From Syntrophomonadaceae bacterium (GTDB taxonomy: Bacteria > Bacillota > Dethiobacteria > DTU022), in contig PXBM01000021.1 of assembly GCA_003566935.1 (NCBI GenBank), positions 1 through 6,369 on the forward strand: DNA of 6,369 nucleotides. Direction: 5' to 3'. Under the pieces are notes generated by a model. The model was given only the letters and a program-made list of their open reading frames with translations, was not told the origin of the DNA and did not search any database. How positions within the stretch are numbered: the stretch's first letter is position 1; each line of letters opens with the position of its first letter. The translations under genes and the position numbers were made by a program. Shown piece by piece: positions 1-5,390 of this stretch.

Positions 1-483
1 AAAAAGCTAAGTGAAGCCGAAAAAAGCACCACAGGTGGAAATACAGGCCCGAGAATACTGATCTGGGGAAGCATCATGGACGATCCCGCGCTTTTAAAAA
101 TTATTGAGGATGCCGGTGGAATTGTGGTCACTGATGACACCTGTATCGGTTCCAGGGTATGGGATAAAGACATTCCTGAAACTGATAATCCTTACGAGGG
201 TCTGACAGAGCATTATTTTATAAACTTCCAGTGCCCACGCACAGATCGGGGTCCCGGAACTGAACGTTTCGATTACCTGGTGCAGAGAGCCCGTGATTAC
301 AATGTTGACGGTGTAATCGGTTACGTTATTTCTTTCTGTGACCCACATAAATTAGATTATCCCGACCTGCGTGATTACCTGAAAAAAGAAGGCCTGCCCC
401 TGTTGTTAATTGATGATAACTACAGCTTTGAGCCGGCAGAATCAATCAAAACAAGGATCCAGGCCTTTTTAGAAATGATTTAA
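1..483 (+). CDS. 2-hydroxyacyl-CoA dehydratase subunit D family protein, C-terminal part (5' end outside window)
   Basis: The frame is open from base 1, so this is the last 160 residues of a protein that begins upstream; the ATG at 76 is internal, because the codons before it read GPRILIWGSIM, the usual lead-in to the C-terminal domain of this family. Members (HgdB, FldB/FldC, BcrB/BzdN relatives) are about 380-430 residues, so roughly 60% is missing. They bind a [4Fe-4S] cluster and, with a partner subunit and an ATP-dependent activator, remove water from 2-hydroxyacyl-CoA or reduce aromatic acyl-CoA by one-electron chemistry. Cysteines are visible in TCIGSRVW (residue 48 of the visible part), FQCPRTD (78) and ISFCDPH (113); the first and last are at positions expected for cluster ligands. 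The substrate cannot be told from this fragment, and the partner and activator would lie upstream, outside the window. Family call firm, exact reaction unknown. Confidence 0.88.
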   Translation, partial: KKLSEAEKSTTGGNTGPRILIWGSIMDDPALLKIIEDAGGIVVTDDTCIGSRVWDKDIPETDNPYEGLTEHYFINFQCPRTDRGPGTERFDYLVQRARDYNVDGVIGYVISFCDPHKLDYPDLRDYLKKEGLPLLLIDDNYSFEPAESIKTRIQAFLEMI

Positions 484-498
484 AATAAGGATAAATTA

Positions 499-524
499 TT
501 ACAAGTTGCCGTTACAGGTTGCCA
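499..524. repeat. 13-bp tandem direct repeat upstream of aspartokinase
   Basis: TTACAAGTTGCCG (499-511) is followed immediately by TTACAGGTTGCCA (512-524), matching at 11 of 13 positions. It lies in the 138-base gap between the dehydratase stop and the aspartokinase start. Two copies a little over one helix turn apart could form a protein binding site, but this is only inference and a chance duplication is possible. Confidence 0.45.
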
Positions 525-604
525 GCGAAAGTTTTCCTTGTCCGCGCGCGCTAAATATGAGAAAATGTTAACATTCATTTTTAAAATGCAGTAGTCGATG
601 CAGC

Positions 605-611
605 AAAGGTG
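605..611 (+). promoter_or_regulatory. Ribosome binding site of aspartokinase
   Basis: AAAGGTG lies 10 bases before the ATG at 622. It overlaps the codons that would follow an upstream ATG at 598, and that ATG has no Shine-Dalgarno sequence of its own, so it selects 622 as the start. Confidence 0.6.
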
Positions 612-621
612 CGTGATACTG

Positions 622-1860
622 ATGGCTTTAATTGTTCAAAAGTTCGGTGGCACTTCGGTAGCCACCATCGATCATATTCGCCGTGTAGCAATGGGCATTG
701 CCACAACCAAGATTAATGGCAACAAAGTTGCTGTAGTAGTCTCAGCCATGGGCGGCGAAACAGATCGGCTGCTAAACCTGGTTTCACAGATTACCAACTA
801 TCCTTCCTACCGTGAACAGGATGCGCTGGTGGCAACCGGTGAGCAGGTCTGTTCTGCATTAATGGCCATAACACTTGAAAGCCTTGGACATAAATCTATT
901 TCCATGCTGGGGCTTCAACTGCCATTAATTACTGATGATATCTATACTAAAGCCCGAATCATGGAATTAAAAACGGAAAAAATCGAACAATATTTAAATA
1001 AGGGAATTATCCCCGTGATCGCAGGATTCCAGGGGGTTACAGCAGAAGGCAGGATCAGCACACTGGGACGGGGTGGCTCCGACACAACTGCTGTTGCCCT
1101 GGCTGCTGCCTTAAAAGCAGATTACTGTGAAATATATACTGACGTCGACGGTGTTTACACGGCGGACCCGAACATTTGCCCAAAAGCAAGACACCTTGAA
1201 AAAATATCTTACCAGGAAATGCTCGAGCTGGCAGGACTTGGCGCAAAGGTTTTACACTCGCGTTCAGTTGAGCTCGCTCAAAAATACCAGGTTCCCCTGG
1301 TTGTAAAATCATCATTTGGGGGAGATAACCACACCTGGATTGTCAACGAGGAGGAAGTCATGGAAAACTCAATTATCAAAGGGGTCACTTTGGAGAGAGA
1401 CGTTTCAAAAATCTCGCTGATTCGGGTTCCCGACAGACCCGGGATTGCCCATAAAATATTATCTCCACTGGCCGATGCAGCAATCAACGTTGATATGATT
1501 ATTCAAAATGCCAGTATCGACGGTTATACAGACTTTACTTTCACGGTACCGACAACAGATCTTGAAAAAGCCAAGGAGTTGGTTAACCAGGTGGCAAAAG
1601 AAATAGATGCCCAGGAGATGCTGGCTGCTAACAACATTGTGAAAGTCTCGGCAGTAGGGATAGGAATTAAAACCAACCCGGGTGTTGCTTCACGCATGTT
1701 CAAATCGCTGTCAGGGGAAAATATCAATATCGAAATGATCAGCACCTCGGAGTATCGTATTTCCTGTGTCATTGAAGAAAAATACGGGGAGTTGGCAGTC
1801 AGGGCAATTCACAAAGCATTTGAGCTGGAAAATGGCAGCCAGGAGGTTGAAAAACATTGA
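622..1860 (+). CDS. lysC: Aspartate kinase (aspartokinase, LysC type)
   Basis: Phosphorylates L-aspartate with ATP to 4-phospho-L-aspartate, the first step towards lysine/diaminopimelate, threonine and methionine; a cytosolic enzyme. The 412-residue product has the usual length of the monofunctional Bacillus/Clostridia enzyme. The kinase domain covers residues 1 to about 245: KFGGTSV at 7-13, VVVSAMGG at 38-45, GFQG at 135-138, the nucleotide/substrate loop GRGGSDTT at 149-156, and YTDVDGVYTADP at 172-183. Two ACT regulatory domains follow at about 264-335 (RVPDRPGIA) and 342-405 (ending ISTSEYRISCVIEEKYG), which in this family bind lysine and/or threonine for feedback control. The start at 622 is preferred over the in-frame ATG at 598, because the protein then begins MALIVQKFGG as in relatives and has a ribosome site. 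The stop overlaps the next gene by 4 bases. No homoserine dehydrogenase domain is present. Which amino acid inhibits it cannot be read from sequence alone. Confidence 0.95.
   Translation: MALIVQKFGGTSVATIDHIRRVAMGIATTKINGNKVAVVVSAMGGETDRLLNLVSQITNYPSYREQDALVATGEQVCSALMAITLESLGHKSISMLGLQLPLITDDIYTKARIMELKTEKIEQYLNKGIIPVIAGFQGVTAEGRISTLGRGGSDTTAVALAAALKADYCEIYTDVDGVYTADPNICPKARHLEKISYQEMLELAGLGAKVLHSRSVELAQKYQVPLVVKSSFGGDNHTWIVNEEEVMENSIIKGVTLERDVSKISLIRVPDRPGIAHKILSPLADAAINVDMIIQNASIDGYTDFTFTVPTTDLEKAKELVNQVAKEIDAQEMLAANNIVKVSAVGIGIKTNPGVASRMFKSLSGENINIEMISTSEYRISCVIEEKYGELAVRAIHKAFELENGSQEVEKH
1348..1354 (+). promoter_or_regulatory. Internal ribosome binding site inside aspartokinase
   Basis: GAGGAGG lies 5 bases before an in-frame ATG at 1360, inside the coding sequence where the kinase domain ends. 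It is a stronger Shine-Dalgarno match than the one at the gene's own start. It could be a coincidence of Glu-Glu-Glu codons (GAG GAG GAA). Confidence 0.5.
1360..1860 (+). CDS. Probable aspartokinase beta (regulatory) subunit from an internal in-frame start
   Basis: Translation from the ATG at 1360 (codon 247 of the full protein) would give a 166-residue polypeptide containing only the linker and both ACT domains, with no kinase domain. Known of the family: Bacillus subtilis aspartokinase II (about codon 246) and Corynebacterium LysC make such a beta subunit from an in-phase internal start, and the enzyme is an alpha2-beta2 complex binding the feedback inhibitor. Here the start sits at nearly the same codon and has its own strong GAGGAGG ribosome site 5 bases away. 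Its use in this organism is inference; the full-length gene is certain, this second product is likely but unproven. Confidence 0.5.
   Translation: MENSIIKGVTLERDVSKISLIRVPDRPGIAHKILSPLADAAINVDMIIQNASIDGYTDFTFTVPTTDLEKAKELVNQVAKEIDAQEMLAANNIVKVSAVGIGIKTNPGVASRMFKSLSGENINIEMISTSEYRISCVIEEKYGELAVRAIHKAFELENGSQEVEKH
1841..1846 (+). promoter_or_regulatory. Ribosome binding site of the prenyltransferase
   Basis: AGGAGG lies within the end of the aspartokinase gene, 10 bases before the TTG at 1857. It supports the unusual TTG start, which has no in-frame ATG close by as a rival. Confidence 0.7.
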
Positions 1861-2792
1861 ATCATCCGGAAGTGATTCGTTTATGGCATGGTTTCTGGCA
1901 AATTGCCGATCCAAAAATATGGATTGCTTCAACAATTCCAATGGCCGTTGGCGGAGCTATTGCCTATGCCCATCTGGGCACTTTTCACTGGGGCTGGTTT
2001 TTACTTGGCTGCGCAACTATATACCTGCTTGAGATCGGTAAAAATGCCATCAATGAATATATTGACTATTTAAGCGGTGTAGATACTTTTGTCACTCCTG
2101 ATAAAAGAACCCCCTTCAGCGGCGGGAAAAAAACCATTATTGACGGAAAACTAACTCTTCAGGAAAACCTGGTTATCGGCATCATAACTGTAGTACTGGG
2201 GTCCCTGCTTGGTCTGATTATAGTCTTCGCCAGGGAGTTTAATATTCTCTGGATCGGCCTGGCCGGGGTTTTCTTCGCTTTATTTTACAGCCTGCCTCCC
2301 CTGAAGTTTGCTTACCGAGGGTTGGGTGAACTGGTAGTCGGATTTACTTTTGGACCCCTGATTACCACAGGGACTTACCTGGTCCAGGCTCATACCATAT
2401 CCTCTGAAGTTGTCCTGGCATCAATACCGCTTGGTTTTCTAATCGCCAATGTACTGTGGATAAACCAGTATCCTGATTTTGAAGCAGATCTTAAAGGCGG
2501 AAAAATGAATGGCGTGGTTCGAATGGGCAAAGAAAAAGCTGTGAACATCTATGCCTTGCTTTTTGGTCTGGCTTACCTTTGTCTTGTGATTTTAGCACTT
2601 TTTAGCCTTAATATTTTCTGGCTGCTGCCCCTGATCAGCCTACCCCTGGCTTACAGGGCAATTATCGTGGCTCGCAGATATTATAATGATATTCCAAGGC
2701 TGACCGAGGCAAACGCCAAGACTATCCAAATATATCAACTGACCGGGCTGACCATGGTAGCCGGTGCGCTACTACCCCTGCTTTTTTCATAG
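1857..2792 (+). CDS. UbiA/MenA-type prenyltransferase (membrane)
   Basis: A membrane enzyme of the UbiA superfamily, which transfers a polyprenyl chain from its diphosphate to an acceptor; MenA members make demethylmenaquinone from 1,4-dihydroxy-2-naphthoate. The 311-residue protein has eight or nine hydrophobic spans (about 21-40, 46-60, 104-125, 130-147, 158-177, 185-202, 231-258, 290-310). The first Asp-rich motif reads NEYIDYLSGVD (66-76), with the MenA spacing but Glu in place of the first Asp. The second reads NQYPDFEADLKGGK (203-216), keeping both aspartates (207, 211). YSLPPLKFAYRGLGE (144-158) and TFGP (164-167) also resemble MenA. The TTG start overlaps the aspartokinase stop (TTGA), suggesting translational coupling. 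No other menaquinone gene is in the window, so the acceptor is not established; another quinone, heme or lipid acceptor is possible. Family firm, substrate uncertain. Confidence 0.85.
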   Translation: MNHPEVIRLWHGFWQIADPKIWIASTIPMAVGGAIAYAHLGTFHWGWFLLGCATIYLLEIGKNAINEYIDYLSGVDTFVTPDKRTPFSGGKKTIIDGKLTLQENLVIGIITVVLGSLLGLIIVFAREFNILWIGLAGVFFALFYSLPPLKFAYRGLGELVVGFTFGPLITTGTYLVQAHTISSEVVLASIPLGFLIANVLWINQYPDFEADLKGGKMNGVVRMGKEKAVNIYALLFGLAYLCLVILALFSLNIFWLLPLISLPLAYRAIIVARRYYNDIPRLTEANAKTIQIYQLTGLTMVAGALLPLLFS

Positions 2793-2807
2793 ATCAATTA
2801 ACAGGTT

Positions 2808-4400
2808 CTATCGCCGGGACCAGAAGAAAAGCGGCTTATCTTCCATGCTTTCACCCTGCGCATTTAGCATCGGTTTGGGTGGATCAGATTTCTGGGTCTT
2901 CAGAGATACTATAATTAAAACAACCATACAGACTATCGCTGCCGGTATCGTGGCAAAGAAAAGGGCATCCCAGATTGCTTCTTCTACCCATGGCTCTCCT
3001 TCAACTAACATATCCATGTTAGCTTCCAGGGTGTGGGGCAGGGCAGCCAGGAAAACACCGATCCATGTGATCAGTCCGGCGAAAAATGAAGCTATCGCTC
3101 CTTTAACATTTGTTTTTCTCCAAAACAACCCCCCGACAAAAGCAGGAACCACTGTAGGCAAGCCCAATACACCGGCGAAAACGATCAACCGATATACTGA
3201 TTCGAAGTAGATAGAAATGAACATACAGAACAGGGCAGTAATAGGAATAGCAATACGGACAACTTTTAAGGTTTCAACTCCAGTGGCAGCCGGCCTTAAA
3301 TAACGGTATATGTTATGCCCGACCAGGGTTGCATTAATTAACACACTGTCACCGGCGGTAGAAAGAATTGCACCTGCAATAATTACAACAAATAAAACGG
3401 CGAACCATTCCGGCATAAAATACTGAACTGCCCAGGTCAATGCAAATTCTGCATTATCCGGGGTTACTCTTAAACCATAAGTGTAAACTGCAATACCGAT
3501 AAAAACGGGTATCAGGGCAATAGACAGATACAGTAACCCCCCGGTAATAAATCCGGCAGAAGCAATTTTAGCTGTCCTGGCCGCCAGGGCCCTCTGCATT
3601 AATATGGCACAGCTAAGATCACCCAAACCAACACCGAACCAGGCTGCCAGGTAAGAAATAAAACCAAATAGCCCTACATACCAGAGAAAGCCTTCCGGAG
3701 CCGCTACCGGCACCATGGCAAAAGGCGGGTTCCAATCATAAACTTCCGCGCTGGCAACAAACTCGCTCCACCCGCCAAGAGCATTGATAACAACAGGGAA
3801 CATGATCACCAGGGCAATAATAATCAAAACTACATTTAATGTATCTAACCTGGCCAGGGCTTTAAGTCCACCGCTGTATGTAACAATTATAATTGCCAGT
3901 GTTCCGACCATAATCGATATGCTAAAGCTAAATCCAGTAGTAAGATGCACTATAATGCCTAGTGCCACCATCTGCCCGGCTATCCAGGAAATCGTACTGA
4001 CAACCTGGTAAAGCATAAATAAAATACTCATTCTACGGTTGTAACGGGTATCGTAAAAATCAACAATTGATGTGTAACCGGCAGTCCTCATTCTATAGGC
4101 TAAAAAGATACCAGTTAAAACAAGAGTCAGGGCCGGGGCCCAGGGATCATAAATTGTGCCCTGCATGCCATACAAGTACGCATATCCTGCCGCTCCAAGA
4201 ATAGCTCCAGCACAAAGCCAGGTAGCGGTAACAGAGCCAATCATGTATACAAGGTTCAAATCTCGCCCGGCAACTACATGATCGTCACATTCATGGATGT
4301 TACGTGAATAGTAGATCCCGACTGCAATGATAAAGGCAAGATATAATACCAATAATCCTAATATCCATTCTGTTACTTCTCCAAAAATTATTTCATCCAT
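2808..4400 (-). CDS. Sodium:solute symporter family (SSS) transporter
   Basis: An integral membrane carrier using the sodium gradient to import a solute. The 530-residue product fits the family (about 480-550 residues, usually 13 spans). It begins with a hydrophobic span (about 12-31) followed by DDHVVAGRDL (39-48), a version of the SSS signature near the start. YSGGLKALARLD (175-186) matches the conserved YxGGLxAxxxTD segment, GLGDLSCAILMQR (258-270) the DxxxxQR segment, and AGAILSTAGDS (342-352) the span-8 sodium-site motif; S347 and T348 correspond to the sodium-ligand Ser/Thr pair of PutP. There is one extra residue relative to the common STADS form. The C-terminal tail after about 500 is polar and probably cytoplasmic. 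The start at 4400 is preferred over 4460, because GGGAGGTGG stands 10 bases before it. The substrate is not predictable; proline, pantothenate, acetate and others are all carried by this family. It appears to be monocistronic and no clear promoter was found. Confidence 0.9.
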   Translation of the reverse strand: MDEIIFGEVTEWILGLLVLYLAFIIAVGIYYSRNIHECDDHVVAGRDLNLVYMIGSVTATWLCAGAILGAAGYAYLYGMQGTIYDPWAPALTLVLTGIFLAYRMRTAGYTSIVDFYDTRYNRRMSILFMLYQVVSTISWIAGQMVALGIIVHLTTGFSFSISIMVGTLAIIIVTYSGGLKALARLDTLNVVLIIIALVIMFPVVINALGGWSEFVASAEVYDWNPPFAMVPVAAPEGFLWYVGLFGFISYLAAWFGVGLGDLSCAILMQRALAARTAKIASAGFITGGLLYLSIALIPVFIGIAVYTYGLRVTPDNAEFALTWAVQYFMPEWFAVLFVVIIAGAILSTAGDSVLINATLVGHNIYRYLRPAATGVETLKVVRIAIPITALFCMFISIYFESVYRLIVFAGVLGLPTVVPAFVGGLFWRKTNVKGAIASFFAGLITWIGVFLAALPHTLEANMDMLVEGEPWVEEAIWDALFFATIPAAIVCMVVLIIVSLKTQKSDPPKPMLNAQGESMEDKPLFFWSRR

Positions 4401-4408
4401 TACAAGAT

Positions 4409-4417
4409 CCACCTCCC
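4409..4417 (-). promoter_or_regulatory. Ribosome binding site of the SSS transporter
   Basis: On the minus strand GGGAGGTGG precedes the ATG at 4400. It decides this start over an ATG 20 codons upstream, whose extra N-terminal residues (basic, not family-like) would have to be translated through the site. Confidence 0.7.
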
Positions 4418-4521
4418 GCTTATCCCTGACAATTTTCGCAAAATAACGCAAGGAAATCAACAGTTATTTTTACTTCGTCAGCTATTAGTTATCACCTTCC
4501 GGCAAATAAATATAAATTCCC

Positions 4522-4565
4522 ATAATTTAAAGCCGGGTTAATACATTAACCCGGCTTTAAATTAT
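4522..4565 (-). terminator. Intrinsic terminator, possibly bidirectional, after the arsR-hesB-desulforedoxin operon
   Basis: A perfect inverted repeat: the left arm at 4522-4542 and the right arm at 4545-4565 are exact reverse complements, giving about 20 pairs closed by a four-base loop. The GC core is GCCGGGTTAA/TTAACCCGGC, flanked by AAA and TTTAAATTA, so a U-rich tract follows the core in either direction. It lies 27 bases beyond the desulforedoxin stop (4593) and 122 bases upstream of the SSS start, so it should end the operon coming from the right. The U tract is short and interrupted, but the stem is strong. Confidence 0.8.
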
Positions 4566-4592
4566 TTAAGAATTGAACCAGCGCTTTGCCGA

Positions 4593-4718
4593 TTATTTGT
4601 CTGCTTGCAGCTCCATCGGTTTATTACAGCAAACCAGTGTTCCTACACCTTCTTCTACAACTTTTACTACATTCGTGCATACCTGGCACTTATAAACCTG
4701 CTCTTTTTTTGTAGCCAT
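4593..4718 (-). CDS. dsr: Desulforedoxin (free-standing, 41 residues)
   Basis: A tiny non-heme iron protein. Translation gives MATKKEQVYKCQVC followed by TNVVKVVEEGVGTLVCC and NKPMELQADK, closely resembling Desulfovibrio gigas desulforedoxin and the N-terminal domain of desulfoferrodoxin. The four iron ligands are C11 and C14 (CxxC) and the adjacent pair C30-C31, which in the family hold one Fe in a distorted FeS4 site, usually in a homodimer. No superoxide reductase domain follows: the stop comes after residue 41, so it is the stand-alone form and probably an electron carrier. Family glycines after each Cys pair are Thr15 and Asn32 here. GAGGAG lies 9 bases before the start. It is the last gene of the operon, 26 bases after the HesB-like gene, and precedes the terminator. 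Confidence 0.88.
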   Translation of the reverse strand: MATKKEQVYKCQVCTNVVKVVEEGVGTLVCCNKPMELQADK

Positions 4719-4727
4719 TATATAAAT

Positions 4728-4733
4728 CTCCTC
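4728..4733 (-). promoter_or_regulatory. Ribosome binding site of desulforedoxin
   Basis: GAGGAG on the minus strand, 9 bases before the ATG at 4718. It supports translation of this very short gene. Confidence 0.65.
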
Positions 4734-4744
4734 GTTTTCTTAAC

Positions 4745-5059
4745 TTAACAGCATCCTCCATCACACTTATCGGCAGAGCCGGGATCGGTAATAGAAAATC
4801 CTGCCTGTGGGCCGTCATGGAAATCAACAGTTTTTCCATCAACAAAGCTCGCAATACCTTGATCATAGACAACTTTAACATCACCCAGATCTTCGGTTTG
4901 ATCTTTTTCTTCTTGAAATGACTCTTCCAGAGTCAAACCATACCTTGGACCACCTCAACCAACTCCGCTTACATAAATGCGGATATAAGCTTCAGGTTTT
5001 CCTTCCTGGGTTAAGTATTCTTTGAACTTTTCTTTTGCGGTAGTTGTTACCGTTAACAT
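4745..5059 (-). CDS. HesB/IscA-like selenoprotein with in-frame TGA (Sec35)
   Basis: Read from the ATG at 5059, the frame gives MLTVTTTAKEKFKEYL, then IRIYVSGVG, a TGA at 4957-4955, then GGPRYGLTLEES, and continues without a further stop to KCDGGCC and the stop at 4745: 104 residues, the size of IscA (107 in E. coli). The HesB/IscA fold binds iron or an Fe-S cluster through three cysteines (C35, C99, C101 in E. coli IscA). Here the TGA is codon 35, in the GxGCxGP context of the first ligand, and the C-terminal cysteines are C99, C103 and C104. The conserved GFSI segment (87-90) lies just before them. A stem-loop follows the TGA at a distance suited to a bacterial SECIS. AAAGGAGG stands 7 bases before the ATG. 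Sequence on both sides of the TGA is family-like, so readthrough as selenocysteine is far likelier than a broken gene. HesB-like selenoproteins have been reported in prokaryotic surveys (from memory). Biochemical role unknown; Fe-S assembly or redox sensing are inferences. Confidence 0.85.
4919..4935 (-). promoter_or_regulatory. Candidate bacterial SECIS hairpin
   Basis: On the minus strand TGACTC-TGGAA-GAGTCA forms a six-pair stem with a five-base loop. It begins 19 bases after the TGA, and its loop is 25 bases after it, within the range typical of bacterial SECIS elements; G occupies the second and third loop positions, as the known model requires near the loop start. A second, overlapping pairing, GGTTTGA with TCAAACC (plus-strand 4933-4939 and 4895-4901), could extend or compete with it. 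Selenocysteine insertion by this element is inferred. Confidence 0.6.
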
Positions 5060-5066
5060 TTGCTAA

Positions 5067-5074
5067 CCTCCTTT
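5067..5074 (-). promoter_or_regulatory. Ribosome binding site of the HesB-like selenoprotein
   Basis: AAAGGAGG on the minus strand, 7 bases before the ATG at 5059. This near-ideal site lies upstream of the TGA, which argues that translation starts there and not at the TTG at 4936, which has no such site. Confidence 0.8.
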
Positions 5075-5085
5075 AATCAGAAACC

Positions 5086-5367
5086 TTAGAAGAGAACCCT
5101 AACAACAGATGCTGCTTCTTCATTGACCAGGCTGTAATGAACTTCGGTTCCCTTTCTTTCACTGACAATAATACCCATGTCTCTAAGCCGTCCTAAATGT
5201 TGCGATACTGTTGATTGGGAAAGTTCAAGACAGTTTTGCATTGAAGTAACATTACAGGATCCTCTTTCTAAAAGCTCTTTTACTATACATAACCGTACAG
5301 GGTTAGATAAAGCCTTTAGTAGAGTTGCTTTCTTCCTGATCATAGTTAATTCATTTTCTGTTTCCAT
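5086..5367 (-). CDS. ArsR/SmtB-family winged-helix transcriptional regulator
   Basis: A 93-residue DNA-binding repressor of the ArsR family, normally a dimer that leaves its operator when metal or a reactive species binds or oxidises its cysteines. LLKALSNPVRLCIVKELL (16-33) is the opening helix of the family; LSQSTVSQHLGRLRDMGII (49-67) is the helix-turn-helix; RKGTEVHYSLV (71-81) is the beta wing. Cysteines are C27, C38 and C46; C38 is near the place of the ArsR metal box, but the classic CxC (ELCVCDL) is absent, reading GSCNVTSMQNCLEL. C38 and C46 could form a metal, disulfide or persulfide switch, but this is inference. The start at 5367 is chosen because AGGAGG lies 9 bases before it; the longer TTG start at 5385 would begin at that site. 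It is the first gene of the operon, 26 bases before the selenoprotein, so it probably controls its own operon. The signal is unknown. Confidence 0.9.
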   Translation of the reverse strand: METENELTMIRKKATLLKALSNPVRLCIVKELLERGSCNVTSMQNCLELSQSTVSQHLGRLRDMGIIVSERKGTEVHYSLVNEEAASVVRVLF

Positions 5368-5376
5368 TAGGGAATC

Positions 5377-5383
5377 CCTCCTC
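5377..5383 (-). promoter_or_regulatory. Ribosome binding site of the ArsR regulator
   Basis: GAGGAGG on the minus strand ends 9 bases before the ATG at 5367. It rules out the TTG at 5385 as the start. Confidence 0.75.
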
Positions 5384-5390
5384 AATTATC

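Larger units (their letters stand above)
484..621 (+). promoter_or_regulatory. Intergenic leader of the aspartokinase gene; weak promoter candidate
   Basis: This gap holds no gene. Besides the tandem repeat at 499-524 it contains an alternating CG run (543-551), a perfect 12-bp palindrome AATGTTAACATT (564-575) and a small inverted repeat CATTTT-T-AAAATG (576-588). A possible sigma-A promoter is TTGTCC (538-543), a 17-bp spacer, then GAAAAT (561-566); both boxes are poor matches, so the promoter is a weak call. The gap is too short for a lysine riboswitch or T-box, and I see no sign of either. No terminator hairpin follows the dehydratase gene. Confidence 0.25.

Noticed and set aside
543..551. 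Alternating CG run as a possible Z-DNA or special structure
   Set aside because: Only nine bases; too short to claim anything.
598..621. Longer aspartokinase N-terminus (eight extra residues)
   Set aside because: The ribosome site lies after this ATG, and family members begin close to MALIVQKFGG.
2764..3210. 148-residue plus-strand frame opposite the SSS transporter C-terminus
   Set aside because: Antisense shadow; the minus strand encodes well-conserved transporter sequence throughout.
4401..4460. Longer SSS transporter start with 20 extra residues
   Set aside because: GGGAGGTGG just before the ATG at 4400 marks the start; the extra segment is charged and not family-like.
4690..4884. 64-residue minus-strand frame overlapping the HesB-like and desulforedoxin genes
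   Set aside because: Out of frame with both, no family resemblance, no ribosome site; a shadow of the real genes.
4745..4936. 63-residue stand-alone frame starting at TTG
   Set aside because: No ribosome site at that TTG; the frame continues upstream through one TGA into sequence of the same family with a perfect ribosome site, so it is the C-terminal part of the selenoprotein.
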